From NCBI GenBank assembly GCA_002336895.1, contig DDFC01000036.1, forward strand, positions 166,306 to 230,305: a DNA stretch of 64,000 nt, written 5' to 3'. The notes under the pieces were generated by a model, which ran no database searches, was not told the DNA's origin, and saw nothing but the letters and a program-made list of their open reading frames with translations. The position numbers and the translations under genes were made by a program. Below are positions 37,799-45,733 of the stretch, piece after piece; the first letter of the stretch is position 1; every line of letters begins with the position of its first letter. Source of the DNA: Verrucomicrobiaceae bacterium UBA1938. Its GTDB lineage: Bacteria; Verrucomicrobiota; Verrucomicrobiia; Verrucomicrobiales; Verrucomicrobiaceae.

Positions 37799-39139
37799 TC
37801 AGCTGGCTGATGCGTCCTCTTTCTTCCCCAGTCCAAAGCTGAAGATGATGGCGGCAGCCACGAGCATGGAGCAGGATAGATAATACAAGCCACCGACGAA
37901 CGAACCGGTGAGCTTCTGCACTCCCCCCAGCACATTCGGACCGAGAAACCCACCGAGGTTCCCAAAAGAATTGATCAGACCGATGCTGCCAGCGGCAGCA
38001 GATTCAGTGAGAAAAAGCGTGGGAAAGGTCCAAAAAGCTGGCTGGTAGCTTTTGAATCCGGCAAAGGCCGTCATGAAGCAGATCATGGTCAGCACCAGAT
38101 GCCCCTGCGTCTGCGGCATGAGCCCCAGAGCCGTGGACCCCATGACGATGGGCAGCACAGCGTGCCATCGCCGCTCCTTGAGCCGGTCAGAGCTCCAGCC
38201 GACCAGCAGCTGCCCGCATACCGCCACAGCCGGAGGCAGCATGATGAGCCAGGTGAGCTTGTCCATGTCCATGCCATACCAGTCCTTGAGGATGCTGGGC
38301 ATGAAAAACTCAATCCCGTAACTGCCGGTGACGGTGCAGAAGTAGGCCAGAGCCAGCAGCAGCACCTTGGGGTGCCGCAGCGCCTCCAGAACCGTCATTC
38401 GCCTGCCACGGCTGGTCATGGCACGCTCGCGCTCCAGCTCGGTCTCCAGTGCCGCTTTTTCCTCCTCAGTGAGCCAGCGCGCCTGCCGGGGTTTGTCCAC
38501 CAGCCAAAAAAGGATCATGCTGCCCAGCACCACCGCAGGCAGCGCCCAGAAGACATACACCCACTGCCAGCCTACCATGCCCAGCACAGGAGGATGCGCG
38601 GCGTCCGCGCCGATCTGCAGCAGGGCGTTGGAAATCTTCGGGCTGACGATCTGCGCCGTAGGAGTGGCAATGAGAAACGAGGCCAGCGCGCGCGCGCGAT
38701 CACGGCTGGGAAACCAGTGAGTGAGGAAGACGATCACCCCTGGGAAGAACCCCGCCTCCGCCAGCCCCAGGAGAAACCGCACGGTGTAAAACTGCCAGGG
38801 AGTTGTGACTGCCGCAGTCAAGCCAGCCATCAACCCCCAGGTGACCATGATACGACAGATCCATTTGCGGGCGCTCCAGCGTTCCACGATGAGCGTGCCG
38901 GGGATCTCCAGCAGCACATAGCCGATAAAGAAGATACCCGCCCCCATGGCGATCACCGCGTTGTCAAACCCGGGCAGATCCCGGGTCATCGTCAGCTTGG
39001 CCACGGCTACATTCTGCCGGTCCACGTAGGCGATCATGTATCCCATGAACAGCAGCGGCAGCAGACGCCAGAAGGCTTTGCGACGGGCGCGATCAAGCGC
39101 ATCGGCATGGGAGCTGGAAGTCTGCTGGTCGGAAAACAT
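37799..39139 (-). CDS. MFS transporter of the anion:cation symporter (ACS) family
   Basis: 446 residues, 12 helices. The N-terminus has AYVDRQNVAVAKL, matching the DRxNV signature of ACS-family carriers for organic acids (phthalate, 4-hydroxyphenylacetate, hexuronates). LGLAEAGFFPG in helix 4 and HWFPSRDRARA in the 4-5 loop are further hallmarks. Carries an organic anion with H+ or Na+; exact substrate unknown. 34 bases upstream of the small membrane protein gene on the same strand. Confidence 0.88.
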   Translation of the reverse strand: MFSDQQTSSSHADALDRARRKAFWRLLPLLFMGYMIAYVDRQNVAVAKLTMTRDLPGFDNAVIAMGAGIFFIGYVLLEIPGTLIVERWSARKWICRIMVTWGLMAGLTAAVTTPWQFYTVRFLLGLAEAGFFPGVIVFLTHWFPSRDRARALASFLIATPTAQIVSPKISNALLQIGADAAHPPVLGMVGWQWVYVFWALPAVVLGSMILFWLVDKPRQARWLTEEEKAALETELERERAMTSRGRRMTVLEALRHPKVLLLALAYFCTVTGSYGIEFFMPSILKDWYGMDMDKLTWLIMLPPAVAVCGQLLVGWSSDRLKERRWHAVLPIVMGSTALGLMPQTQGHLVLTMICFMTAFAGFKSYQPAFWTFPTLFLTESAAAGSIGLINSFGNLGGFLGPNVLGGVQKLTGSFVGGLYYLSCSMLVAAAIIFSFGLGKKEDASAS

Positions 39140-39286
39140 GGACGGTAAACCAAGCAGTCTATCTGTCAGGCAGCCAGAGGCTCAAGGACGGAATGAAAAT
39201 TTGAGAAAATACTACCCCGTGCCCAGCTCGGAAAATCCGTGGGCGAAAGACCCAGCCACTGATGATGTCACCGTCGCGTGCCCGGC

Positions 39287-39511
39287 TCAGGATTTCGGTT
39301 TCACCTGATACTTGGCCGGTGTCTTGTCGAATTTGTCCTTGCACTCTGCCGTGGCAAAAATCACGCGCTTGCCGTCCTTGGTATTGCTGCGGAAGATCAG
39401 GCGGGCGTCTTTGTGGCAGACAGGGCACTCAGAATTGATCGGCGCATCGGCGGCTCGGCTGGAAAGCGTCAGTATGGTCGTGATGGCGAGAAGAGGCAGC
39501 AGTGTTTTCAT
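39287..39511 (-). CDS. Small exported protein with CPVCHK motif
   Basis: 74 residues: signal peptide (MKTLLPLLAITTILTLSSRA), then ECPVCHKDARLIF and a second Cys in FATAECKDKFDKTP. The pattern (CxxC..., later ECxxxF) resembles YHS-type or heavy-metal-associated small domains. Probably periplasmic, metal or haem related; function not assigned. Confidence 0.6.
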   Translation of the reverse strand: MKTLLPLLAITTILTLSSRAADAPINSECPVCHKDARLIFRSNTKDGKRVIFATAECKDKFDKTPAKYQVKPKS

Positions 39512-39661
39512 GGTTGGATCGGTTGGGATGAAAGCTGACAGCTGCGCATTTCATCGCATCGGCGCTGAACTGTCACGCATGATTTTCAGCGTGACAGCGA
39601 ATCACTGCGCGCCGTAATGAATCCCTGCAGTGCCCCAAACGCACGCCAATGCCGCCCCCCC

Positions 39662-40420
39662 ATGCTGACTTCCCTTTCCGACCTGCCCCGGCGCAAAGCC
39701 CAAGGGCCCAAACTGACCGTCCTGACCGCCTACGACTACCCCACCGCACGCATGCTGGATGACGCAGGCGTGGATCTCCTGCTGGTGGGAGACTCCCTGG
39801 GCATGGTGGTGCTGGGCCTGCCGGACACCACTGGCGTGACCATGGATATGATGGTGCACCACACGACTGCAGTCTGCCGTGGCGTCAGCCGCGCCCCAGT
39901 GATTTCCGACCTCCCGTTTGCCAGCTATCTCACGCCCGAAATGGCGGTAGCCAATGCCCGCCGCCTCATGGACTGTGGTGCCGCATGCGTGAAACTCGAA
40001 GGCGGTGTGAGCATGCTCCCGCAGGTACGTGCCATCATCGGCGCAGGCATTCCCTTTGTGGGCCACATCGGCATGCTGCCGCAGAGTGTTAAGGAGGAAG
40101 GTGGCTACAAAAAGAAGGGCAAGACCGCTGAATCCGTTGAGCACCTTGTCGCCGATGCCCAGGCTCTGGATGAGGCCGGTGCTGTCGCCATCGTGCTGGA
40201 GAGCATCGTGCCCGCCGTGGCCACACAGATCACAGGCCGCATCAAAGCCAGCACCATCGGCATTGGTGCTGGCACAGAAACAGACGGCCAGGTGCTCGTG
40301 ACTCCAGACCTCCTCGGCAGCTTTCCCTGGTTCCGCCCCCCTTTTGCCAAAGCACGAGCAGATGTCGCAGGAGAAACGATGCGAGCCGTGCGCGAATACA
40401 TGGCGGAGGTGCAGGCGTAA
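39662..40420 (+). CDS. panB: 3-methyl-2-oxobutanoate hydroxymethyltransferase
   Basis: 252 residues from ATG 39662 (an in-frame ATG at 39617 adds 15 residues not typical of the family). It catalyses the first step of pantoate synthesis using 5,10-methylene-tetrahydrofolate. LTAYDYPTARMLDDAGVDLLLVGDSLGMVVLG is split by the family's Mg-binding Asp; KLEGG and GHIGMLPQS follow, then VLESIVP with the catalytic Glu and IGAGTETDGQVLV. It works with PanD, also in this window. Confidence 0.95.
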   Translation: MLTSLSDLPRRKAQGPKLTVLTAYDYPTARMLDDAGVDLLLVGDSLGMVVLGLPDTTGVTMDMMVHHTTAVCRGVSRAPVISDLPFASYLTPEMAVANARRLMDCGAACVKLEGGVSMLPQVRAIIGAGIPFVGHIGMLPQSVKEEGGYKKKGKTAESVEHLVADAQALDEAGAVAIVLESIVPAVATQITGRIKASTIGIGAGTETDGQVLVTPDLLGSFPWFRPPFAKARADVAGETMRAVREYMAEVQA

Positions 40421-40438
40421 GCCCCCCTCTCTTTCAGG

Positions 40439-40477
40439 CTCATGCTGCTTCTCACACTGTTTTGTGAGCAGCATGAG
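40439..40477 (+). terminator. Terminator-like hairpin after panB
   Basis: A 10-bp outer stem (CTCATGCTGC, 40439-40448, with 40468-40477), a 3-base bulge, then a 4-bp inner stem (TCAC/GTGA) and an 8-base loop. No clear T-run follows. It marks the last chromosomal transcription unit before the integration site. Confidence 0.6.
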
Positions 40478-40559
40478 TGTGGCTGACGCTCGCTTTTTGC
40501 ATCAGCAGCGGATTGCCCGCTGTTTTTCCATCGCGTGCACCACATTGATTTTTTCAAAG

Positions 40560-40592
40560 TGGTGGCAGAGGGGAGATTTGAACTCCCGAGTC
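40560..40592 (-). other. tRNA 3'-end fragment, putative left attachment site
   Basis: On the minus strand the segment reads as a T-stem and loop (GGGAG-TTCAAAT-CTCCC), then a 7-base acceptor strand CTCTGCC, discriminator A and CCA. The matching 5' acceptor strand (GGCAGAG) and the D and anticodon arms are absent from the next 90 bases, so this is not a whole tRNA. Such displaced tRNA 3' ends are the usual mark of integration by a tyrosine recombinase, and one is encoded 110 bases further on. The isotype cannot be fixed from the fragment. Confidence 0.75.
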
Positions 40593-40704
40593 AAAAATCA
40601 CGATCCACAGACGTCCATGAAAGCGTTAATTCATTGCCAATGAACTATTTATTTTTCAACGGACATTGCTGGACAAAGCTGGATGTTCTTAGCTATGTTC
40701 ACAG

Positions 40705-41856
40705 GTGGCCAGCCTCTGGAAACATCCTGAAAGCAAATTCTTCTTCGCGTGCTTTACCGACCGTGCAGGTCGTCGGCTGAAGCGCTCAACGAAGGAGACC
40801 AACCGTGCAAACGCACAAAAGATTGCCGATGGCTATGAGCTGGCCGCACGGCAAAAGCAGACGGTCCGGCAGATCAGAACTGTCATTGGTGAGCTGCACA
40901 AGACAATCACAGGCCAGGATGTTGCCACCCTCACCTTTCGAGAGCATTGCGACAACTGGCTGGCTGAAAAGAAAGGCACCGCGCCTGCAACGCTCGTTTT
41001 TTATAGGGGATCGGTGAAGAAGTTCCTAACGTTTCTTGGAGAACGAGCGGATTCCGACATCAGCGAAATTGATGCAAAAACCATCCTCGCCTATCGAAAC
41101 GAACTTATCACCTTGGTCAGCCCCAAGACAGTCAATCATGACATGAAGACAGTAAAAGCGTTGTTCAAAGCAGCGCGACGAGATCATCTACTGGTAGATG
41201 ATCCAACGGAATTCATCGAAACCGTAAAGGGGCGCACAGATGCTAATCGCCGTCCATTTACCATGGAGGAGGTAAAGCGCGTATTGGCTGTCGCCAATGA
41301 TGAATGGAGGAGCATGATCATGTTCGGGTTGTACACCGGCCTGCGCATTTCAGATGTGGCAATGCTTCGATGGTGCAACGTGGACTTGGAGAAGAAGGAA
41401 ATCGCAATCGTCGTGCAAAAGACTGGCAAGTCGCTGATTCTTCCCGTCGCTGGTCCGCTGGCATCTCATTTGGAATCCATGCCATCTTCGGACGATCCTC
41501 GCGCTCCTTTGCACCCCAAAGCCAACGGCACCTGGGAACGAGAAGGAAGGACAGGCAGGCTTGGAAATCAGTTCTCTGAACTACTGATAGATGCGGGTTT
41601 GCGCAAACCACCGCTAAAAACGAGCTTGAAGAAAGGGCAAAAAGCTCGTCGCGAGGCTCAAGAGCTTTCGTTCCACTGCCTGCGACACACCGCCATCTCA
41701 CTTATGAAAGAGGCGGGCATCCCGGAATCCGTGGTCATGGCGATTGTTGGCCATTCGAGCAAGGAGGTGTCAGCCCGCTACACCCATGTCGGCAGCGAAG
41801 CAATGCAGAAGGCGGCAGACGCACTTCCTGATATTATGCTTTCGCACAAAACATGA
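40705..41856 (+). CDS. Tyrosine recombinase / integrase
   Basis: 383 residues from GTG 40705 (no in-frame ATG upstream). An N-terminal SAM-like core-binding domain (~75-165) precedes the catalytic domain. Catalytic set: Arg214 (TGLRISDV), Lys239, His324 and Arg327 (HCLRH), His350 (GHSS) and the nucleophile Tyr359 (RYTH). All six are present, so the enzyme looks active. It should catalyse site-specific integration and excision at the adjacent tRNA-derived site. Confidence 0.95.
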   Translation: MASLWKHPESKFFFACFTDRAGRRLKRSTKETNRANAQKIADGYELAARQKQTVRQIRTVIGELHKTITGQDVATLTFREHCDNWLAEKKGTAPATLVFYRGSVKKFLTFLGERADSDISEIDAKTILAYRNELITLVSPKTVNHDMKTVKALFKAARRDHLLVDDPTEFIETVKGRTDANRRPFTMEEVKRVLAVANDEWRSMIMFGLYTGLRISDVAMLRWCNVDLEKKEIAIVVQKTGKSLILPVAGPLASHLESMPSSDDPRAPLHPKANGTWEREGRTGRLGNQFSELLIDAGLRKPPLKTSLKKGQKARREAQELSFHCLRHTAISLMKEAGIPESVVMAIVGHSSKEVSARYTHVGSEAMQKAADALPDIMLSHKT

Positions 41857-41898
41857 GCTGTTTGCAGGCGGAGCCGAAATGAATAGAACCATATCGCG

Positions 41899-42966
41899 AT
41901 GAATATTCCTGATTCCCCTGCCCCATGGGCACTATCCCTCGCAAATAATATCAGTACGGATCATTGGAATGCGCTCAAGAATCCAGGAAAATTTACATCT
42001 GAAGAACGAATAAACGCAGCAAGAATTATTCAGGCGCTTGTCGAAGTGGGAGCAAGAGAAGTCAACAAGCCCAGGAACGCTAAGCGGGGTCCAAAACCAC
42101 GTGGAAAATCCAATCAAACAGATGACGATATTGCGAGTCTTTGGTCATGCATTCGCATGATTCTGGAACTCCCGAGCAAAACGAGCCTTCCGTCAATTTC
42201 CACAAAAGCAGGTTCTGTGCTCCAGCATTCACGAGCTTTCATTGAGAATCACTTATTACTTACAACTGAAGAAGCCAGGATTGTTCAATTTCACCTAATG
42301 TCTTGGAGTCGAGCAACTCCCGACATTTCTGAAGAATGCAAAAATTTGCCCAAACCCATCAAGGAATTGAATCCTCCGGTCAGCCTTGAGTCTTGGGCAG
42401 GTTCCGAATCCCCTCAAGAGAAAGTTGGAGGTAGTCGCCCAAAGCGCTCAAAGCGCACCCAACATCTGGATGCAACTTTCGTAAGCCTCGTCCGTCTGAT
42501 GGAATTGCACAAAGCCCCATTGCTTCATGACAAACGCGTAACAATTTTCACGGATGATCGTGACGAAGAGTGGCGTCACCTGGAGTTTCATGAATTCAAT
42601 TCCCCCCAAGAACTAGGTCTCAAGAAAAAAGACATTCTATGGACAGTCATCGGGAGACTGTTCCATCTGAAAACAATTCTTCATCAAGCCAGCTTTGCTT
42701 GGTCCCCTAATGACGCAGAGCACCTAATATTTGAGCTGGAAAATGCGAACAGACCACTTGGGCAGTCACTAAAAAAATCTGGAATCGACCCGTCACTAAA
42801 AAAAACTGAGATCAATCCCGTCATCGCGAATCTTAGCACACTGAAAAGAATCATTGTTTCCTCATCCGATCGTCAAGGCATTGGCCCTTTCAGCTCTTTT
42901 CTTCCTTCGTTCATTTATAAATCGTTTCCGCTCCCGGCGTTACCAGGTCAGATCGTAGCAGGCTAA
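41899..42966 (+). CDS. Orphan cargo protein, unknown
   Basis: 355 residues, no signal peptide or membrane segment. Base composition is clearly more AT-rich than the chromosomal part, suggesting separate acquisition. The N-terminal ~75 residues contain a basic patch (KPRNAKRGPKPRGK) and the C-terminal ~140 are alpha/beta with alternating charged helices. No motif is recognised. It follows the integrase by 42 bases and could be a cargo or control gene. Confidence 0.65.
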   Translation: MNIPDSPAPWALSLANNISTDHWNALKNPGKFTSEERINAARIIQALVEVGAREVNKPRNAKRGPKPRGKSNQTDDDIASLWSCIRMILELPSKTSLPSISTKAGSVLQHSRAFIENHLLLTTEEARIVQFHLMSWSRATPDISEECKNLPKPIKELNPPVSLESWAGSESPQEKVGGSRPKRSKRTQHLDATFVSLVRLMELHKAPLLHDKRVTIFTDDRDEEWRHLEFHEFNSPQELGLKKKDILWTVIGRLFHLKTILHQASFAWSPNDAEHLIFELENANRPLGQSLKKSGIDPSLKKTEINPVIANLSTLKRIIVSSSDRQGIGPFSSFLPSFIYKSFPLPALPGQIVAG

Positions 42967-43123
42967 CCCCTTGCGTCGCATCTGCGGGCCCCTACAAAGT
43001 GTCGTATGAGGCACACGATGCAGCAAAAGACCCGTCAAAAAAAGGGACCTGCAATTCCCTGCCTATCCGCGTTATAAGAACTTGAGAGGTCGGGATTAAC
43101 CCTGGCCATTTTCATCTACCCAC
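42967..43123. other. Intergenic stretch, nothing recognised
   Basis: 157 bases between the orphan gene and a small ORF. It contains an A7 run and no hairpin, tRNA or promoter that I can support. If the small ORF that follows is not real, the gene-free gap extends to 43473. Confidence 0.3.
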
Positions 43124-43336
43124 ATGCCCCGGCGAACTCATTATTCGCCCTGCATCGACCGGGTCATCGTCTGCGCATTGTATCATGAAGGCCGGCGACT
43201 ACGCCGTCCCATGACAAGACTGGTCAACGACCTGCTTATCTCATCCCTGCAACACACGCAGGGATGGAGCATCGCTGCCACGCAGAAGAGCGTCCCGGCT
43301 CAGGGCCGCATTCAGGAGACTGGTACCATCCGCTAG
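43124..43336 (+). CDS. Small basic protein, possible ribbon-helix-helix type
   Basis: 70 residues starting MPRRTHYSPCIDRVIV. The stretch LVNDLLISSLQHT looks like the second helix of ribbon-helix-helix DNA-binding proteins, and the N-terminal part is basic. There is no Shine-Dalgarno site and the C-terminal third is low in complexity, so coding status is uncertain. Position ahead of the replication/repair-like cassette would suit a regulator. Confidence 0.4.
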   Translation: MPRRTHYSPCIDRVIVCALYHEGRRLRRPMTRLVNDLLISSLQHTQGWSIAATQKSVPAQGRIQETGTIR

Positions 43337-43371
43337 TCTCACCACGTCGCCGCACCAGCCCGATTCATCAC

Positions 43372-43400
43372 ACCCGGTCTCTCTCGCCAGAGGGCCGGGT
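43372..43400 (+). terminator. Hairpin ahead of the cassette's first gene
   Basis: ACCCGG/CCGGGT outer stem, then CTCT/AGAG inner stem with a CGCC tetraloop and a small bulge, followed by ATTTTGTTGT. It lies 73 bases before ATG 43474, so it could be a terminator for the small ORF or an attenuator of the cassette. Confidence 0.55.
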
Positions 43401-43428
43401 ATTTTGTTGTCGGGCCATATGGCGGCTT

Positions 43429-43438
43429 CCCCCCCCCC
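43429..43438 (+). repeat. Homopolymeric C10 tract in 5' region
   Basis: Ten consecutive C residues, 35 bases before the start codon of the cassette's first gene. Runs of this length can change by slippage and alter expression; that is inference. Confidence 0.6.
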
Positions 43439-43473
43439 AAGCACACCCACCCCACATCAGGAGACACACCACC

Positions 43474-44001
43474 ATGGCCATCAAACTCAGCGCCAACTAC
43501 AGCAAAAAACTCGGCCTGCCCCAATACAGCAGCCATAGCTTCAGCGCCTCGGTTGAAGTCGAACTCAATGACATCACCCAGGTCGAAGCCGAAGTGCAGA
43601 AGCTCTACCAGCTCTTGCAGCAATCCGTCGATCAGGAAATCCAGCACCCAGGCTTCGTCCCGGCGTCCAGCACGAACGGCAACAGTCGTGCCGAACAGGG
43701 GCCCAAGGGACGCAGCCAGCCGCTCAACGGCCATGGTCGTCCGCCCGCACTGTCGAGCGCCGACCGCTGGAACTGCACTGACGGTCAGCGCGGGTTCATC
43801 CTGCGCATCGTCAACGAAAACCCCGGTATCACCAAACAGGTGGCTGAGGATCTGTCTCAGCAGCTCTTCGGCCTCAGCGTCAAGCAGCTCAACAAGATGC
43901 AGGCCTCCCAGTTGATCGAGGATCTGCTCGTCATGGCGGGGAAGCCCGCTCCACGCCAGACCCGCTGGCAGCAGCAACCCACCAACGCCCAAGCCGCATG
44001 A
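43474..44001 (+). CDS. Conserved unknown protein coupled to the PD-(D/E)XK nuclease
   Basis: 175 residues from ATG 43474, with a CAGGAG ribosome-binding site 11 bases before it. The N-terminal ~60 residues are beta-rich (SANYSKKLGLPQYSSHSFS.. then VELNDI) and look like a compact nucleic-acid-binding or dimerisation domain. A low-complexity linker follows, and the C-terminal ~75 residues are helical (QRGFILRIVNENPG..KQLNKMQASQLIEDLL). Its stop overlaps the nuclease start by four bases (ATGA), so the two products are made together. Not matched to a named family from memory. Confidence 0.75.
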   Translation: MAIKLSANYSKKLGLPQYSSHSFSASVEVELNDITQVEAEVQKLYQLLQQSVDQEIQHPGFVPASSTNGNSRAEQGPKGRSQPLNGHGRPPALSSADRWNCTDGQRGFILRIVNENPGITKQVAEDLSQQLFGLSVKQLNKMQASQLIEDLLVMAGKPAPRQTRWQQQPTNAQAA

Positions 44002-44810
44002 ACACGCCCGCTGCCTCATCACCTGAGCGCAGCGAGCAGGACGTCCTCACCGCATTGCAGGCAACGGTGTCAGCTTCCCGGCTGTCGCTGTTCCTGCAAT
44101 GCCGGTTGAAGTTCTACTTCCGCTACGTGCTCAAGCTCAAGAAGCCCAAGACAGCCTCGCTCCATCTCGGCAATGCGGTTCACGCCGTATTGAAAGCCTG
44201 GAACAAGGCACGCTGGGTGCAGAAGCCGCTTTCGCTCAAGGTGGTCCATGAGACCTACCAAACAGCTTGGGCGGACGATACCGAGGGATCGGTGGAATGG
44301 GAACCCGGGGAGGAAGAGGCCGACAAAACCACCGGCTGGCGTCTGCTCGATACCTACCTGCGTGAAAGCCACCTCCCTGCCGCCATCAAACCTGACGCCG
44401 TGGAAGTCCCGGTGGAGGCCGATTTGCAGCAGCATGGGCTGCCCCGCCTGATCGGCATCCTTGATCTGGTGCAGCAACGCCAGATCATCGACTACAAGAC
44501 CAGCGCCACCACTCCCAACGCTGACAAGGTCGCACACACCACGGAAATCCAAACCAGCAGCTACTCCATCCTGTACCGGCACAACACCGGCGCACAGGAG
44601 GCAGGCATGCAGCTGCATCACCTGGTCAAACTCAAGAACCCCAAGGTGGTCATCACCACGCTGCCTCCCATGAGCCCAGGCCAGGAAACCCGGCTGTTCC
44701 GCCAGATGGAGGCCTACCTCGAAGGACTACAGCGCCGCGACTTCATCCCTTCGCCTGGGATGCAGTGCTCAAGCTGCGAGTTCTTCAACGAATGCCGTCG
44801 ATGGCATTGA
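43998..44810 (+). CDS. PD-(D/E)XK nuclease with predicted 4Fe-4S cluster (RecB/Cas4/AddB-like)
   Basis: 270 residues. Core nuclease motifs are all present: His62 in the LGNAVHA helix, Asp156 (GILDLV), Asp165-x-Lys167 (IIDYKT) and the QxxxY motif at 185-189. Cys35 with Cys257, Cys260 and Cys266 gives the C...CxxCxxxxxC arrangement that ligates a 4Fe-4S cluster in Cas4, AddB and related exonucleases. No helicase domain is attached and no CRISPR array or cas1 is nearby, so a recombination or end-processing role with the neighbouring ligase and clamp is more likely than adaptation. Confidence 0.88.
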   Translation: MNTPAASSPERSEQDVLTALQATVSASRLSLFLQCRLKFYFRYVLKLKKPKTASLHLGNAVHAVLKAWNKARWVQKPLSLKVVHETYQTAWADDTEGSVEWEPGEEEADKTTGWRLLDTYLRESHLPAAIKPDAVEVPVEADLQQHGLPRLIGILDLVQQRQIIDYKTSATTPNADKVAHTTEIQTSSYSILYRHNTGAQEAGMQLHHLVKLKNPKVVITTLPPMSPGQETRLFRQMEAYLEGLQRRDFIPSPGMQCSSCEFFNECRRWH

Positions 44811-44819
44811 ACCCTGCTG

Positions 44820-44850
44820 CAGGCCGGCGCTCACCACGAGCGCCGCCCTG
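44820..44850 (+). terminator. Intergenic hairpin after the nuclease gene
   Basis: 13-bp stem with one C.C mismatch (CAGG at 44820-44823 with CCTG at 44847-44850; CGGCGCTC at 44825-44832 with GAGCGCCG at 44838-44845), loop ACCAC. No T-run. It lies 21 bases before the next ATG. Confidence 0.6.
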
Positions 44851-44871
44851 TGGCCCATCCCCACATCTACA

Positions 44872-45255
44872 ATGAAACATCTCATCCTCATCACCGGCCT
44901 GCTGATGCTGTTCGCCCCGAACATGCACGCTGGCTGGTTCTTCGACGATCCGCCGCCCCCACCTCCGGACCTCGGTCCGGAATACCGGGCCAAGATCTCC
45001 AAACTCGAAGAACGAATGTCGGAACAGCAGGCAAACGCCGACCGCTGGAAGATTGCCACAGGCAGTCTCGCGTGCGGAGCCCTGCTGTTATTTGTCATCG
45101 GAACGGCCCTCGGGGCCAAAACCCGCCAGCACTATGATGGAACAACAAGACTGGGACGAACAGTCCCCACCGCTACCCCGGCAGCTGCCAACGGTGCCCG
45201 CCACCACGTGGGCGAAACAGGTCAGTCAGATCGTCGTCAAACGATGGCAGCCTGA
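44872..45255 (+). CDS. Small exported/membrane protein with coiled coil
   Basis: 127 residues: signal peptide (MKHLILITGLLMLFAPNMHA), a short proline run (DDPPPPPPDLGP), a coiled coil (ISKLEERMSEQQANADRWK), one membrane helix (~62-81, IATGSLACGALLLFVIGTAL), then a polar tail. The last ~40 residues overlap the next gene in another frame. The helical part looks genuine; the tail may be shorter in reality if a frameshift joins the two. Confidence 0.65.
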   Translation: MKHLILITGLLMLFAPNMHAGWFFDDPPPPPPDLGPEYRAKISKLEERMSEQQANADRWKIATGSLACGALLLFVIGTALGAKTRQHYDGTTRLGRTVPTATPAAANGARHHVGETGQSDRRQTMAA

Positions 45256-45643
45256 GCCGCTCAGCGAACCGGTGGTTGATCAGGACCTGCCTCAGCTCAG
45301 CGCCATTGAGCGCTCGGCAGAGGTCGTCTGCTTCACCTGGCGCCGGTTCGAATACTGGATCTCACCGCGGGGCATCCTCCGCGAATGGTTCAAGTTCAAT
45401 CTGCGTCTCGCCCTTGGACTTGCGGTGCCTGCCTTGCTGGTGGCACCGCTGGTCACACTGGCCTTGCAGCAGTTCAATGTCTGGATCGATCTCATTACGC
45501 GGACCACCTCCAACATGGTGCTCGTCCCGCTTTCAGCTCTGCTGGTCATCGGCCTCATTTGCGGGCTGATTTCCATCGGCAAATCGATCCTCACGATGCG
45601 CCTGCGCCAGCAGCACCAGCGCCGGGATCCGTACAACTACTGA
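45134..45643 (+). CDS. Membrane protein in overlapping frame
   Basis: 169 residues from ATG 45134, in a different frame from the preceding gene, overlapping it by 122 bases. A polar N-terminus with acidic and proline-rich stretches, a WRRFEYWISPRG region, then two membrane helices (LALGLAVPALLVAPLVTLAL and LVPLSALLVIGLICGLISI) and a basic tail. No family recognised. Both frames read as protein, so the pair may be a true overlapping gene arrangement or one protein made through a frameshift. Confidence 0.6.
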   Translation: MMEQQDWDEQSPPLPRQLPTVPATTWAKQVSQIVVKRWQPEPLSEPVVDQDLPQLSAIERSAEVVCFTWRRFEYWISPRGILREWFKFNLRLALGLAVPALLVAPLVTLALQQFNVWIDLITRTTSNMVLVPLSALLVIGLICGLISIGKSILTMRLRQQHQRRDPYNY

Positions 45644-45674
45644 CGCGGAACCCACGTCTCAACACCCCACCCCA

Positions 45675-45706
45675 AGAGCCGGATGATCGCAGGATCGTCC
45701 GGCTCT
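45675..45706 (+). terminator. Terminator-type hairpin before the DNA ligase gene
   Basis: 14-bp stem (AGAGCCGGATGATC at 45675-45688 with 45693-45706, one T.G pair), loop GCAG, then TTTC. The ligase ATG is 28 bases further on. Confidence 0.75.
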
Positions 45707-45733
45707 TTTCATTTCAAGAAAGGAACACAACTC

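Noticed and set aside
40560..40640. Complete tRNA gene at the integrase border
   Set aside because: Only T-arm, acceptor strand and CCA are present; no matching 5' acceptor strand or D arm in the next 90 bases.
43998..44810. Cas4 of a CRISPR system
   Set aside because: No repeats, cas1, cas2 or other cas genes in the window, and the neighbours are a ligase and a clamp.
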